NCBI GenBank assembly: GCA_002348095.1
Contig: DDYT01000044.1
Location: 1 to 18,429, forward strand
Direction of reading: 5' to 3'
From: Erysipelotrichaceae bacterium UBA2227
Lineage (GTDB): Bacteria; Bacillota_I; Bacilli_A; Erysipelotrichales; Erysipelotrichaceae
DNA length: 18,429 nucleotides
A model generated the notes under the pieces. The model ran no database searches, was not told where the DNA came from, and saw nothing but the letters and a program-made list of their open reading frames with translations. Each line of letters starts with the position of its first letter. The stretch's first letter is position 1. The position numbers were made by a program, and so were the translations under genes. Positions 1 to 7,248 of this stretch are shown here, piece after piece.

Positions 1-25
1 TGAAGTGCACCCAATAAAGTAGACA
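1..25. repeat. Left terminal inverted repeat of the IS3 element
   Basis: The inner part, including TGCACCC and AGTAGACA, matches the reverse complement of 1179-1203 at the same spacing. The outermost bases differ between the two ends, so the boundary may be off by a few bases or lie left of the window. Confidence 0.7.
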
Positions 26-50
26 CTTAAAAAAGTGCCTACTTTTTGTT

Positions 51-782
51 TCATCTTCTTCGTGTGTTATAAAAGATTAACCATGACTTCACTATTTTGA
101 TGTATTCTTCATGAGATTTGATATCATTATTGCATAGAGTTTCTTTCTTCAGTAATGAATGAAAACTCTCTATAACTGCGTTATCAAGTGGGGTTCCTTT
201 TCTGGACATAGAAATAAGTATTCCCCTTGATTCACACACAGTGTGGTATTCAGTTGAAATATACTGAAACCCTTGATCCGAGTGGAGGACCAGTCCACTT
301 GGATCTTTTGTTTTCTTAAGCGCTTTATGAAGGGTATCCATGACCAACTTAATATCATTCCTGTTACTTATTTGATAACCAATAATCTTCTTTGATTGTA
401 AGTCGAGTATCGTACTTAAGAAGGATCTTTTCCCTGCATAATCAAGATACGTTACATCCGTTGTCCAACCTCTTTGATTGAAGTTTCTCTGAAGTAAGTC
501 GGGTCTAATCATTCGCTCCATTCTAACTTTGTGACCATTTCTTTGTTGGTTCTTGATGTAAAGAGGCTGTATTCCATATTTATTCATGATTCTTAGCACT
601 TTCTTAGCGTTATAGATAATTCCATACGTCTCTCTAAGCTCATCTGTTATACGTCGATAGCCATAGGTTTTCATGCTTTGATTAAAGATGCGCCTAATAA
701 GTTTATAATCTTCATAATCTTTGTCAGGCACATTGCGATACTTATAATAGGTTTTTGGACTGATTTCAAGAACCTCACACAT
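51..782 (-). CDS. IS3-family transposase OrfB (DDE integrase domain)
   Basis: This is the catalytic half of the IS3 transposase. An HTH_21-like N-terminus (residues 10-70) precedes an rve integrase core. The DDE triad is Asp109 (in TTDVTYL), Asp169 (HSDQG) and Glu205 (VIESFHS), with the expected 35 residues between the last two. The ATG at 782 is probably not the natural start. The frame is open upstream and reads KINFINTYKGVHRLGL before it, a typical OrfB beginning, so translation probably enters by a -1 frameshift from orfA near 827-830. The protein stops right after YNTRRR. Relatives usually continue about 15-20 residues with an SP..YR-type tail, so it is either a compact variant or slightly truncated at its C-terminus. 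Confidence 0.9.
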   Translation of the reverse strand: MCEVLEISPKTYYKYRNVPDKDYEDYKLIRRIFNQSMKTYGYRRITDELRETYGIIYNAKKVLRIMNKYGIQPLYIKNQQRNGHKVRMERMIRPDLLQRNFNQRGWTTDVTYLDYAGKRSFLSTILDLQSKKIIGYQISNRNDIKLVMDTLHKALKKTKDPSGLVLHSDQGFQYISTEYHTVCESRGILISMSRKGTPLDNAVIESFHSLLKKETLCNNDIKSHEEYIKIVKSWLIFYNTRRR

Positions 783-823
783 CAGTCCGAGTCGATGGAC
801 CCCTTTGTATGTGTTGATGAAAT

Positions 824-1108
824 TTATTTTCTCTTTTGTTCTTGACTGACTAAGAAGTCCCGGAATTTTTTTAATATTTCATAGCGCTCTTTATAGTCTT
901 TAGCTTTTGACCCAACCGATCTTCCTCGCTTAACTGTTCCTAATGCTCCACGTCGCTTGTTGATGAACGACCACGTGCGTATTGTTCCTACTGGAATGCC
1001 ATACTTATTAGAAAGATAGCCCGCACTTGATCCTTCTCGATATTCCTTCAAAACCTTATTCATAAACTCTAACTCATATCTTCGAAATTTCTGTCCTTTC
1101 TTTGCCAC
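824..1108 (-). CDS. IS3-family transposase OrfA (HTH protein)
   Basis: This 94-residue protein is the DNA-binding half of the IS3 transposase. A helix-turn-helix (roughly residues 10-50, with GSSAGYLSNKYGIPVGTIRTW) is followed by a basic linker and a short leucine-zipper-like helix (YEILKKFRDFLV) before the end. It starts at GTG (1108), preceded by GGAGGTG at 1116-1122, 7 nt away. Its last codons are AAG AGA AAA TAA, and the OrfB frame lies at -1 relative to it. OrfA alone would bind the ends. The OrfAB fusion made by frameshifting would be the active transposase, as is established for IS3-family elements. Confidence 0.88.
   Translation of the reverse strand: MAKKGQKFRRYELEFMNKVLKEYREGSSAGYLSNKYGIPVGTIRTWSFINKRRGALGTVKRGRSVGSKAKDYKERYEILKKFRDFLVSQEQKRK
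827..830 (-). other. Candidate -1 frameshift site joining orfA to orfB
   Basis: In the transcript the A-AAA run sits directly before the orfA UAA stop. A tRNA-Lys on AAA can slip back one base onto AAA, after which the frame reads ATA AAT TTC into OrfB. This is weaker than the canonical A6G heptamer of the family, but the adjacent stop codon would favour pausing. The site is inferred from frame geometry only. Confidence 0.5.
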
Positions 1109-1178
1109 ACAAAAACACCTCCATAATCCAATTATAGAGGTATTTTATGATTGACTACTCCTAGCTATTTTATTTACT

Positions 1179-1203
1179 TGTCTACTAAACGGGGTGCAGT
1201 CTA
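1179..1203. repeat. Right terminal inverted repeat of the IS3 element
   Basis: The reverse complement shares TGCACCC and AGTAGACA with the left end. The nagA stop codon lies only 27 bp further right, so any terminator nagA once had close downstream has been displaced or interrupted by the element. Confidence 0.7.
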
Positions 1204-1230
1204 ATATTGCGATTTTTCGATTTATGCTGT

Positions 1231-2370
1231 TTATTCTTCCTTGAATACTCTTATTCCGCGACTGTAGGTCTCACTGATGATAATTTGGGGATTGGTGATT
1301 ACAATATCGGCATCATTTCCTACTTCAAGCAATCCTTTGCTTTTAAGATTTAAAAGGTTTGCGGGATTTTTACTGACAGAGTTGATACAGGTAGGCAAAT
1401 CGAGATGGGTGTGGTGAATCAGATTCCTCAACATCGTATCCATTCGATTGGAACTGCCTGCAAGTCTTCCGTTAAGCAGCCGACCTGAACCATGCTCATC
1501 AATTTCAACCGTTCTGTCTTTCAGCTGATGAACTCCCATAGGCAAGCCCTTAAAAGCAACCGCATCGGTGACCGTAATCAGCTTGTCCTTGCCTTTCATT
1601 TTACCCAAAACATTAACAAGGGCAAAGTCAACGTGAACACCATCTGCAATGACTTCGGCATACATATGATCAAAGGTAAGTGCAGCACCGATCAGCCCTG
1701 GCTCACGATGATGTAATTGAGGCATTGCATTGAACGTATGCGTGAAGTTCTTCGCTCCATGTTTTGCGGCTTCGGCAGCCATATCGAAACTGGCCCCGGA
1801 ATGTCCAAGAGCAACGATAATATCGTGTTTTGAGCAGAACTTGGTCACTTCAAAATCTGCATCATGTTCAACGGCAAGAGCAATCATTTTTAACTGACCC
1901 GGAGCAATGTCCATCAGTTCTTTGATCTTTTCGATCGAAGGTGTCAGTATCAGACTGTCATTTTGAGCACCTTTATACTGTTTTGAAATAAATGGACCCT
2001 CATTATGGATGCCTAAGGGATGACTGGCTTGCGGATTTGAACGTATAAAATCATTCAAAATTTTATAACTTTCCGTAAGGGAATCCCACGGAGCAGTAGA
2101 ACTGGTCAGCAAGTAGGAAGTTACACCTTCTTTAGGTAAGGTTTCATTCCATATTTTAAGGCCTTCTAATGTTGCATAATTAACATTGCATCCGTGATAG
2201 CCATGGCAATGTAAATCAATAAATCCCGGCAGTACCCACTGTTGATCAACATCATAAGGATCATTGTAATGGAGGTAAGGGGCAATCTCTTTAATCTTTG
2301 ATCCCTCGATTACTACTTGCAAAGGTTGAAACTTCTCTTGATACCAAATATTTTTACTTTGAATAATCAT
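1231..2370 (-). CDS. nagA: N-acetylglucosamine-6-phosphate deacetylase NagA
   Basis: NagA hydrolyses GlcNAc-6-phosphate to glucosamine-6-phosphate and acetate in the cytoplasm. It belongs to the amidohydrolase superfamily. Visible motifs are the metal-binding HCH (His54/His56, in PGFIDLHCHG), NEGPF with Glu124, GHSGAS (His190), THTFNAM (His211), and catalytic Asp269 in VTDA. The AGSSNRMD segment comes near the C-terminal third. I start it at ATG 2370 (379 residues, normal length) because GGAGG lies at 2376-2380. The reading frame extends 20 codons upstream but without a better site. It is the last gene of the leftward PTS operon. No glucosamine-6-phosphate deaminase (nagB) is visible here, although the SIS protein upstream could do related chemistry. 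Confidence 0.95.
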   Translation of the reverse strand: MIIQSKNIWYQEKFQPLQVVIEGSKIKEIAPYLHYNDPYDVDQQWVLPGFIDLHCHGYHGCNVNYATLEGLKIWNETLPKEGVTSYLLTSSTAPWDSLTESYKILNDFIRSNPQASHPLGIHNEGPFISKQYKGAQNDSLILTPSIEKIKELMDIAPGQLKMIALAVEHDADFEVTKFCSKHDIIVALGHSGASFDMAAEAAKHGAKNFTHTFNAMPQLHHREPGLIGAALTFDHMYAEVIADGVHVDFALVNVLGKMKGKDKLITVTDAVAFKGLPMGVHQLKDRTVEIDEHGSGRLLNGRLAGSSNRMDTMLRNLIHHTHLDLPTCINSVSKNPANLLNLKSKGLLEVGNDADIVITNPQIIISETYSRGIRVFKEE

Positions 2371-2388
2371 AAGTGCCTCCACAGTAAT

Positions 2389-2426
2389 TGTACAAAAGGG
2401 ATCCGTGACTGAATCCCTTTTGCACA
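2389..2426 (-). other. Intercistronic stem-loop upstream of nagA
   Basis: A 14-bp inverted repeat with one mismatch (arms 2389-2402 and 2413-2426, containing CAAAAGGGAT / ATCCCTTTTG) encloses a 10-base loop. In the leftward transcript it ends about 8 nt before the nagA Shine-Dalgarno site and is not followed by a U-tract, so it is not a standard terminator. It may be an RNA-processing or stability element, or a structure affecting nagA translation. Confidence 0.6.
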
Positions 2427-2468
2427 TCATTTCTACTCAATTCTATTCTTTAAAAAGGGGGGATTGAA

Positions 2469-2705
2469 TTACAACATCAACATAATATAAGCATAAGCCA
2501 GGCTGACAATACTAAGCACAACGCCGATAACAGCTATTTTTCTTTCCGGACTTGAAGGATTCGTCCTTACAAGCGCAGTGAAACAGAGGATGACTGACAA
2601 CAGACTGATCAATCCGTAAAAACTTATAAACAGCGATACAATGGAGAGATAAAATCCAATATATGCCAGATTGTATTTTTTACTTACACTTTCATCCGTT
2701 GTCAT
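2469..2705 (-). CDS. Small membrane protein, DUF4190-like
   Basis: This 78-residue protein has a short polar N-terminus (MTTDESVSKKYN) and two to three hydrophobic segments (about residues 14-45 and 55-78), separated by a polar turn containing NPSSPERK. The pattern of two hydrophobic hairpins resembles DUF4190-type small membrane proteins. The start at 2705 is chosen because AAGGAG lies 7 nt upstream. The open frame extends further but overlaps the SIS gene without support. It lies between the SIS gene and nagA on the same strand, so it is probably co-transcribed with the PTS operon. Its role is unknown. Confidence 0.65.
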   Translation of the reverse strand: MTTDESVSKKYNLAYIGFYLSIVSLFISFYGLISLLSVILCFTALVRTNPSSPERKIAVIGVVLSIVSLAYAYIMLML

Positions 2706-2727
2706 AGTATTCTCCTTTACTTCTTTA

Positions 2728-3432
2728 TTATAAACGATAGATTCTGTCAGCATATTTATGATGCTTAGAAATATTATTCTCAAGTCCGCCTTCGATATTG
2801 GAACTAATCCGAATATCACATTCTAGGTCTCTGCTGACCATTTTCTCTACTACACTGTAAATGATTGATTGAACAATAGCCACCGAAGCCATCGATGAAG
2901 TGGGACAAATTTTTTCTTTCATATCACCGACACGCAAGGCAGCATCGCCATCCGGTGTCAACGTATCAATACATACATCAACGATCCCATAGAGTTTATG
3001 TCCGCTGGGATGTCTTGACTTCAAATTTCCGGATGCAGTTACCGAAGTAATGCCGATAAGCTTGGCACCCTTCTTCTTTGCGTCAAGAGCTACATCAATA
3101 GGTAACGGATTTATTCCCGAATGTGAAACGACGATCACAGTATCTTCCGGTCGGATGTCGACCTTTCTCATCAGAATCTCACCGACACCTGTGACTGACT
3201 CGTAAATTCCCATCGCCGGATCGCGAATGACCTTTGTGGCAAATAGACCGCCTGCACGCTCAACGATTTCTAGAGCTGTGGCGATTGAGTGACCGCTACC
3301 AAAAACCTGAACAATTCCCTTATGAACCAGTGTATCGCAAATTATTTCAGCAGCTCTGTCAATTTGACCAAATTGGGTTCTGTCAATCTCAATCAGCTGA
3401 TCAATAGCTGTAGAAATGAATTTGCTGTTCAT
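2728..3432 (-). CDS. SIS-domain sugar isomerase-like protein (UPF0309 type)
   Basis: This 234-residue protein is a single SIS (sugar isomerase) domain that should bind phosphosugars in the cytoplasm. The features seen are GSGHS near residue 45, a SHSGINPLPID loop near residue 103, and the CPTSSMASVAIVQ segment near residue 175 typical of UPF0309 proteins. Its ATG overlaps the EIIC stop codon (ATGA, 3429-3432), so it is translationally coupled to the transporter. With NagA in the operon, a role in converting the amino-sugar phosphate taken up by the PTS is likely, for example isomerase/deaminase activity in the manner of AgaS. The exact reaction cannot be read from the sequence. Confidence 0.85.
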   Translation of the reverse strand: MNSKFISTAIDQLIEIDRTQFGQIDRAAEIICDTLVHKGIVQVFGSGHSIATALEIVERAGGLFATKVIRDPAMGIYESVTGVGEILMRKVDIRPEDTVIVVSHSGINPLPIDVALDAKKKGAKLIGITSVTASGNLKSRHPSGHKLYGIVDVCIDTLTPDGDAALRVGDMKEKICPTSSMASVAIVQSIIYSVVEKMVSRDLECDIRISSNIEGGLENNISKHHKYADRIYRL

Positions 3433-4703
3433 CCAAAGATTCCTCGAATAAACATTGCAATCAAACCGGCTAACGGCCCATAAAGGGAGTAGTCATTACC
3501 GGATACTACCAACATACGGTTTTGAATGGTATTTTCAAAGAAAGCAGAAGAATAACCAACAAGGAATACCATGGCTACAGCGGCAACTGCAGTACCGATA
3601 ATTGCACCTCTTAAACCGCCTTGTGCATCCGCAATGATCGACGCAGTACCACACTCAAAGAAACAAGTGATGACCAACGGAACGACCATGATACCAAACA
3701 GATTGATCGAGTTCAAATAGAACATCAGCGGAACGGACACGAACATTGCAGTTAAGAATCCGATAATCAAAGCATTGGGCTTATAAGGGAATAACAATGG
3801 GCAGTCATATGCCGGAATTGCATTCGGAATAACTTTTTTGGAAATGCCTTCGAAAGCCGGAACGATTTGATTGATTAACATTCTGACACCTTGCAATAAA
3901 ACAAGTAAACCAACGCCGAAGCGCAAGCCCATATTAATTGCATAAGCAAAAATCGGAGTACCGGCATAAGCAGCGATTTTACCACCAAAAGCGAAATCGA
4001 TGATTAAGTATAACAAGAAAATTACGATAAAGCCGATAACAGAAATTTCTTTTAAGAAAGACAAGCGCTTCGGAATAGTTAAATCTTCAGTAGATTTTTC
4101 TTTGTTTCCGACAAGCTTAGCCACATTGCCAGAAATCAGACTGAGAATTCCGGTAGGATGTCCGAGCATCCATGTCTTATCATTGGTAACGTCCCAAACA
4201 AATTTCTTAAGAATCCAAGGAGCTAGCGACCAATACAAAGCAGAACAAATCGCGGCAAATACGATAAGTGTCGTACCGGTTAACCCGCCTTCAACGCCGG
4301 CAGCTGTAAAGGTAAGCGGGAACCACCAGAGAAAGTGACCAGTCAAGAATACAGTTTTGATTGGAGTGAAGCGAGCGATCATTAAGTGAATGATCAAACC
4401 GAAGAACATAGCCAATCCGGTTTCGGAGCCAAATTGCGTAATAAAAGATGCAGCATCGAGTCCGGTAGGGACTTCGGCTCCTGAAATCTGTCTGAAAACG
4501 ATGTTTATGGAGGAAATCGAGTTGGCTAAAAAGCCAACGCCTTCCGTAAGCATGTACAAACCGACAGCAGCTAGTACAGCACCTTTGAATACATCTTCAA
4601 ATCGCTTTTTCTGCAAGGCCAAGCCGATGGCGGCAATAAAGCCAATAAGTACAGGTGGGTTTCTGAAAACGTTGTTAACGATAAGATTCCAAATTTCTAA
4701 CAT
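3429..4703 (-). CDS. PTS sugar transporter EIIC, ascorbate/galactitol superfamily
   Basis: This is the integral-membrane sugar channel of a phosphotransferase system. It has 424 residues with about ten hydrophobic segments. The N-terminal PVLIGFIAAIGLALQKK and the FTPIKTVFLTGH segment (about residues 110-125) resemble the UlaA/SgaT (ascorbate-type) EIIC group. The start is placed at ATG 4703 behind AAAGGGA. An upstream in-frame TTG gives 10 more residues without a better site. It is followed by the SIS gene with an ATGA overlap and preceded by EIIA. Ascorbate-type EIICs transport diverse sugars. The nagA in this operon points to an N-acetylated amino sugar or its derivative rather than ascorbate, but this is inference. 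Confidence 0.88.
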   Translation of the reverse strand: MLEIWNLIVNNVFRNPPVLIGFIAAIGLALQKKRFEDVFKGAVLAAVGLYMLTEGVGFLANSISSINIVFRQISGAEVPTGLDAASFITQFGSETGLAMFFGLIIHLMIARFTPIKTVFLTGHFLWWFPLTFTAAGVEGGLTGTTLIVFAAICSALYWSLAPWILKKFVWDVTNDKTWMLGHPTGILSLISGNVAKLVGNKEKSTEDLTIPKRLSFLKEISVIGFIVIFLLYLIIDFAFGGKIAAYAGTPIFAYAINMGLRFGVGLLVLLQGVRMLINQIVPAFEGISKKVIPNAIPAYDCPLLFPYKPNALIIGFLTAMFVSVPLMFYLNSINLFGIMVVPLVITCFFECGTASIIADAQGGLRGAIIGTAVAAVAMVFLVGYSSAFFENTIQNRMLVVSGNDYSLYGPLAGLIAMFIRGIFG

Positions 4704-4753
4704 AATTTTCCCTTTCTTTTTTTCGGTGTACAAATCAAACAGCAGTCAGTTTT

Positions 4754-5206
4754 TCAGTTCACCACCTCGATTCCATAGAATTCTCTCACTGTCTCACTTA
4801 CCTCTGAAAGTGAAGAGGTTTTAGCCAGTTGCATGATGAACTTCACATCGCCGAAGTATTGAGCAACATTTTTGAGCAAATCAATGTGAGAGAAGTTATT
4901 TTCAGGTGCAATAACCAAGACCAAATGCGCGGGCTTGCCACTGAAATTGATTTCATCTTTTGATATCAAAAGTGAAACACCCAACCGATTGACGCCATGA
5001 TCGCTGCTTGCATGTGGCATAGCAAAGTAATCGTTCAAAACGATGTAACTGTTATATTTCTCACACATGGAAATCATTGCATCAATGTACCTTGGCTCAA
5101 TCACTTCTTTTGTCAGTAAAGGATCTGCAGCTAAACGGATTGCACTTCTCCAATCATCAATATTTTCCACAAATAGAATATTATCTTTAATAAGTTCCCA
5201 AATCAT
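4754..5206 (-). CDS. PTS EIIA component (mannitol/fructose/ascorbate type)
   Basis: This 150-residue cytoplasmic phosphocarrier has the PTS_EIIA_2 fold. The phosphorylated histidine is His65 in FAMPHASS. The downstream LVLVIAP and HIDLL segments are also typical. The protein would receive phosphate from HPr and pass it to the EIIB encoded divergently at 5405. The ATG at 5206 is preceded by GAGGGG with good spacing. It is the first gene of the leftward operon, so the operator candidates at 5260-5273 and 5373-5388 lie upstream of it. Confidence 0.92.
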   Translation of the reverse strand: MIWELIKDNILFVENIDDWRSAIRLAADPLLTKEVIEPRYIDAMISMCEKYNSYIVLNDYFAMPHASSDHGVNRLGVSLLISKDEINFSGKPAHLVLVIAPENNFSHIDLLKNVAQYFGDVKFIMQLAKTSSLSEVSETVREFYGIEVVN

Positions 5207-5259
5207 AATTACCCCTCATCTACGATAATATTTAAACACATAAATAATACAAATACAAT

Positions 5260-5273
5260 ACACATAATTGTGT
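5260..5273. promoter_or_regulatory. Palindromic operator candidate near the leftward PTS promoter
   Basis: The sequence ACACATAATTGTGT has perfect 5-bp arms (ACACA/TGTGT). It shares the core ATAATTGT with the site at 5373-5388 in the same divergent intergenic region, the two centres being about 114 bp apart. The likely ligand is the GntR/UTRA regulator encoded at 5704. This is inferred from position and symmetry. Confidence 0.5.
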
Positions 5274-5353
5274 AATGTATGCATATTAAGAACTATTTCT
5301 AAGATTAAGCTGGAATATCGTTGAATTTATGCTCGTTTAGACGGATAATCTGT

Positions 5354-5381
5354 TTGAATAATAGAAAACATGTAGTATAAT
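5354..5381 (+). promoter_or_regulatory. Sigma-A-type promoter for EIIB-gntR
   Basis: A -35 TTGAAT (5354-5359) and a perfect -10 TATAAT (5376-5381) are spaced by 16 bp. Transcription would start near 5388, leaving a short leader before the EIIB Shine-Dalgarno site GAGGTG. Confidence 0.65.
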
Positions 5382-5388
5382 TGTACTA
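5373..5388. promoter_or_regulatory. Palindromic operator candidate overlapping the -10 box
   Basis: TAGTATAATTGTACTA is a 16-bp palindrome with one mismatched pair. It covers the -10 box of the rightward promoter, so binding would block RNA polymerase. The core ATAATTGT is repeated at 5260-5273. A role as the site of autoregulation by the downstream GntR protein is inferred. Confidence 0.55.
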
Positions 5389-5404
5389 TCCATGAGGTGA
5401 TCAA

Positions 5405-5695
5405 ATGAAAATTGTGGCTGTATGCGGATTCGGTGTTGGGTCATCACTTTTGTTAAAAATGACCATTGATAAAGCTTTTAAATTACTCGGCTACGACCTT
5501 GAAGCCGAAAACACAGATCTTACGACAGCAAGAAGCATTGCCTGCGATGCGATTTTTACTTCTGTCGACATGGCTGAAGAATTTAGGGAAATCCGTAAAG
5601 TTCCCGTGTATGCAATTAAGAGTTATATGTCGGTTGATGAGGTAAAAAGAGCATTGGAGGACTTTATTCGAGTATACAAAGAACAACATTCATAG
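5405..5695 (+). CDS. PTS EIIB component (ascorbate/lactose type)
   Basis: This 96-residue cytoplasmic EIIB passes phosphate from EIIA to the incoming sugar. The phospho-cysteine is Cys7 in the P-loop-like VCGFGVGSSLLLK, typical of the PTS_IIB (UlaB/GatB) group. Length and fold are normal. It is the only EIIB visible, so it most likely works with the EIIA and EIIC genes read in the opposite direction. The start at 5405 follows GAGGTG. It lies 8 bp before the GntR gene, and the two probably form one transcript. Splitting a PTS permease across divergent promoters is unusual and would let the regulator and EIIB be expressed independently of the rest. Confidence 0.9.
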   Translation: MKIVAVCGFGVGSSLLLKMTIDKAFKLLGYDLEAENTDLTTARSIACDAIFTSVDMAEEFREIRKVPVYAIKSYMSVDEVKRALEDFIRVYKEQHS

Positions 5696-5703
5696 GGGGA
5701 TCA

Positions 5704-6417
5704 ATGAATAGTAATCTTAAATATCAACAAGTATATGACATATTAGCGAGCAACATCAAAAATGAGTTCTTTTTACCCGGACAAAAAATTCCTTCAGAGA
5801 ACGAACTGGCCGAATCTTATAATGTGTCACGTGTAACCATCCGTAAAGCACTGGAACAGTTGGAAACAGAAGGATTGGTTGACAGAGAAAAGGGTAAGGG
5901 GACCTTTGTCAAACGCAAAACAATTGAAAAGAAAATGGGAAAGGTAGTCAGTTTTACCGAGAGCACGATCATGCTGGGAAACACTCCAAGCAGTAAATGC
6001 ATTCATTTTGAGAAGAAACGAAGTCCGTTGATTGCTCAAAATTATCTGAACCTCAATGAAGGCGATGAAGTTTGGGCAATTAAAAGAATCCGGTATGCCA
6101 ATGGTCTGATAGTACTTTATGAAGAATCCTACTGGGTCGATTCGGTGTGCGGTCAGCTGACCAAAGAAATCGCCGAGAGTTCGATTATCGGACATTTGAG
6201 AACTGTTGGAGTAAGATTGGGGTATGGAAAACAAGAGTTTATTGCGCTCAGTGCTGACGATGAACTTGCGGGATTTCTCGGAGTGAATGTTGGCTTTCCG
6301 TTGCTTAGATCGACAATGTCATTCTTTACCAAAAATGACGAACCCATTTTCATCGCCGTCAACTATTACAGAACCGATCGGGTAACGATCACTTCAACGA
6401 GATATATTGATGATTAA
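5704..6417 (+). CDS. GntR/HutC-family transcriptional regulator (UTRA domain)
   Basis: This 237-residue regulator has an N-terminal winged helix-turn-helix (about residues 8-70, with PSENELAESYNVSRVTIRKALEQLETEGLV and the wing KGKGTFV). A UTRA effector-binding domain follows (about 95-230). Proteins of this architecture include NagR/DasR-type repressors that respond to amino-sugar phosphates. Given nagA in the divergent operon, glucosamine-6-phosphate or GlcNAc-6-phosphate is a reasonable ligand guess. GGGG just before the ATG serves as ribosome binding site. It is co-transcribed with EIIB and probably controls both divergent promoters through the palindromes at 5260 and 5373. A strong terminator follows at 6491. 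Confidence 0.92.
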   Translation: MNSNLKYQQVYDILASNIKNEFFLPGQKIPSENELAESYNVSRVTIRKALEQLETEGLVDREKGKGTFVKRKTIEKKMGKVVSFTESTIMLGNTPSSKCIHFEKKRSPLIAQNYLNLNEGDEVWAIKRIRYANGLIVLYEESYWVDSVCGQLTKEIAESSIIGHLRTVGVRLGYGKQEFIALSADDELAGFLGVNVGFPLLRSTMSFFTKNDEPIFIAVNYYRTDRVTITSTRYIDD

Positions 6418-6490
6418 TTGGTCTCAATGTTGAGTTTACATGACTTGCTGATTAATCTGTAGGTCCTTTTCACTAAAAACAGACTGCAGT

Positions 6491-6531
6491 AAAAGCACTG
6501 ACCGGTGTAAATTTGGTTAGTGCTTTTATTT
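6491..6531 (+). terminator. Rho-independent terminator after the GntR gene
   Basis: Arms AAAAGCACTGACC (6491-6503) and GGTTAGTGCTTTT (6515-6527) pair over 13 bp with one G-U. The loop is 11 nt and the transcript continues with a U-rich TTTTATTT. Confidence 0.85.
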
Positions 6532-6903
6532 GACAATAAGGCGGTTATTTGCGCAATAGGATCAAACATAAAGGGTATTCTATTGAAGAGCAGGACAAAA
6601 TCACCTGACTGACACAGTAGGTTAGGATTACGATATAGGACACAGAAATGTAATTTTTATTGGACAATCATGATCTGACTGTAAGAGGATTACGCATCAA
6701 GAGTTGATTCGTTATATCAGGGTGTCAGAATATATATAAATCGAAGGGTTGCATAATAAATCCGAACACAAGCAGAAGATAGCAGAGGATCTTCGCACAA
6801 AGTATCCAATAAGATAACTCATTGATGCATCACTCTCGCAGAAGTATCACAGATAAGACTGACATTGTTTTCTCATGACATAAGGGTATGATGAGCGTGT
6901 ACA
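6532..6903. other. Gene-poor stretch with possible decayed transposase fragment
   Basis: No intact gene is visible. On the plus strand, about 6682-6845, one frame interrupted by stop codons reads KRITHQELIRYIRVSEY, then IEGLHNKSEHKQKIAEDL and LIDASLSQKYHR. The first two pieces loosely resemble the helix-turn-helix start of IS30-like transposases. The match is short and by eye, so this is only a hint of decayed coding DNA. The 3' end of the stretch probably holds the promoter for the next gene (weak TTGTTT 6865-6870 and TATGAT 6887-6892, spacing 16). Confidence 0.3.
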
Positions 6904-6924
6904 ATGAATATAAGGAGGAATATC

Positions 6925-7248
6925 ATGTACTTTATCGTGCCTGCAATTCTTTTGTTTGTCATTGGTTGGTTTGTTAAAGTCAAGAAGGTTACATGGCTTA
7001 TCTCCGGGCACAACACTTCTTCCAAAACTGAAAAAGAAAAATATGACGTGAATAAACTCTGTCAATATTTTGGCAACTTCATTTATATTCTCGCTCTGAT
7101 AACATTGGTATTAGCCGGTGCCAGCATGTTATTTAGTGATCAGCTGGAATTAATCGTTTGGATAGGGGTAGGAGTGCTTACGATCACCATCGTCGCAGGT
7201 ATCATATACTTAAATACTGGAAACAGAGTCTTGAAAGACAAGGACTGA
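6925..7248 (+). CDS. Membrane protein, DUF3784-like
   Basis: This 107-residue protein has three hydrophobic segments: the N-terminus (residues 1-18), about 50-70, and about 76-98. A soluble loop between the first and second contains ISGHNTSSKTEKEKYDVNKL. That GxNT..K.EK.KYD pattern is typical of DUF3784 membrane proteins of Firmicutes. The start is placed at ATG 6925 behind AAGGAGG (6912-6918). The in-frame ATG at 6904 has no such site. It stands alone between the GntR terminator and the lipoprotein gene. Function is unknown. Confidence 0.75.
   Translation: MYFIVPAILLFVIGWFVKVKKVTWLISGHNTSSKTEKEKYDVNKLCQYFGNFIYILALITLVLAGASMLFSDQLELIVWIGVGVLTITIVAGIIYLNTGNRVLKDKD

Larger units (their letters stand above)
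1..1203 (-). mobile_element. IS3-family insertion sequence
   Basis: The element carries orfA and orfB in different frames on the minus strand, between imperfect inverted ends at about 1-25 and 1179-1203. Both ends share TGCACCC and AGTAGACA. It is about 1.2 kb, usual for the family, and looks richer in A+T than the flanking metabolic genes. The right end lies 27 bp from the nagA stop codon. The left end coincides with the window start, so the exact outer base and any target-site duplication cannot be checked. It seems nearly intact, with one oddity: the transposase C-terminus is short (see orfB). Confidence 0.88.

Noticed and set aside
1492..1716. Plus-strand open frame inside nagA
   Set aside because: It is a shadow of nagA with low-complexity, unrecognisable translation.
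3429..5695. L-ascorbate PTS (ula) operon
   Set aside because: EIIC, EIIA and EIIB look ascorbate-type, but none of the ascorbate catabolic enzymes is present and nagA plus a SIS protein are. The subfamily alone does not set the substrate.
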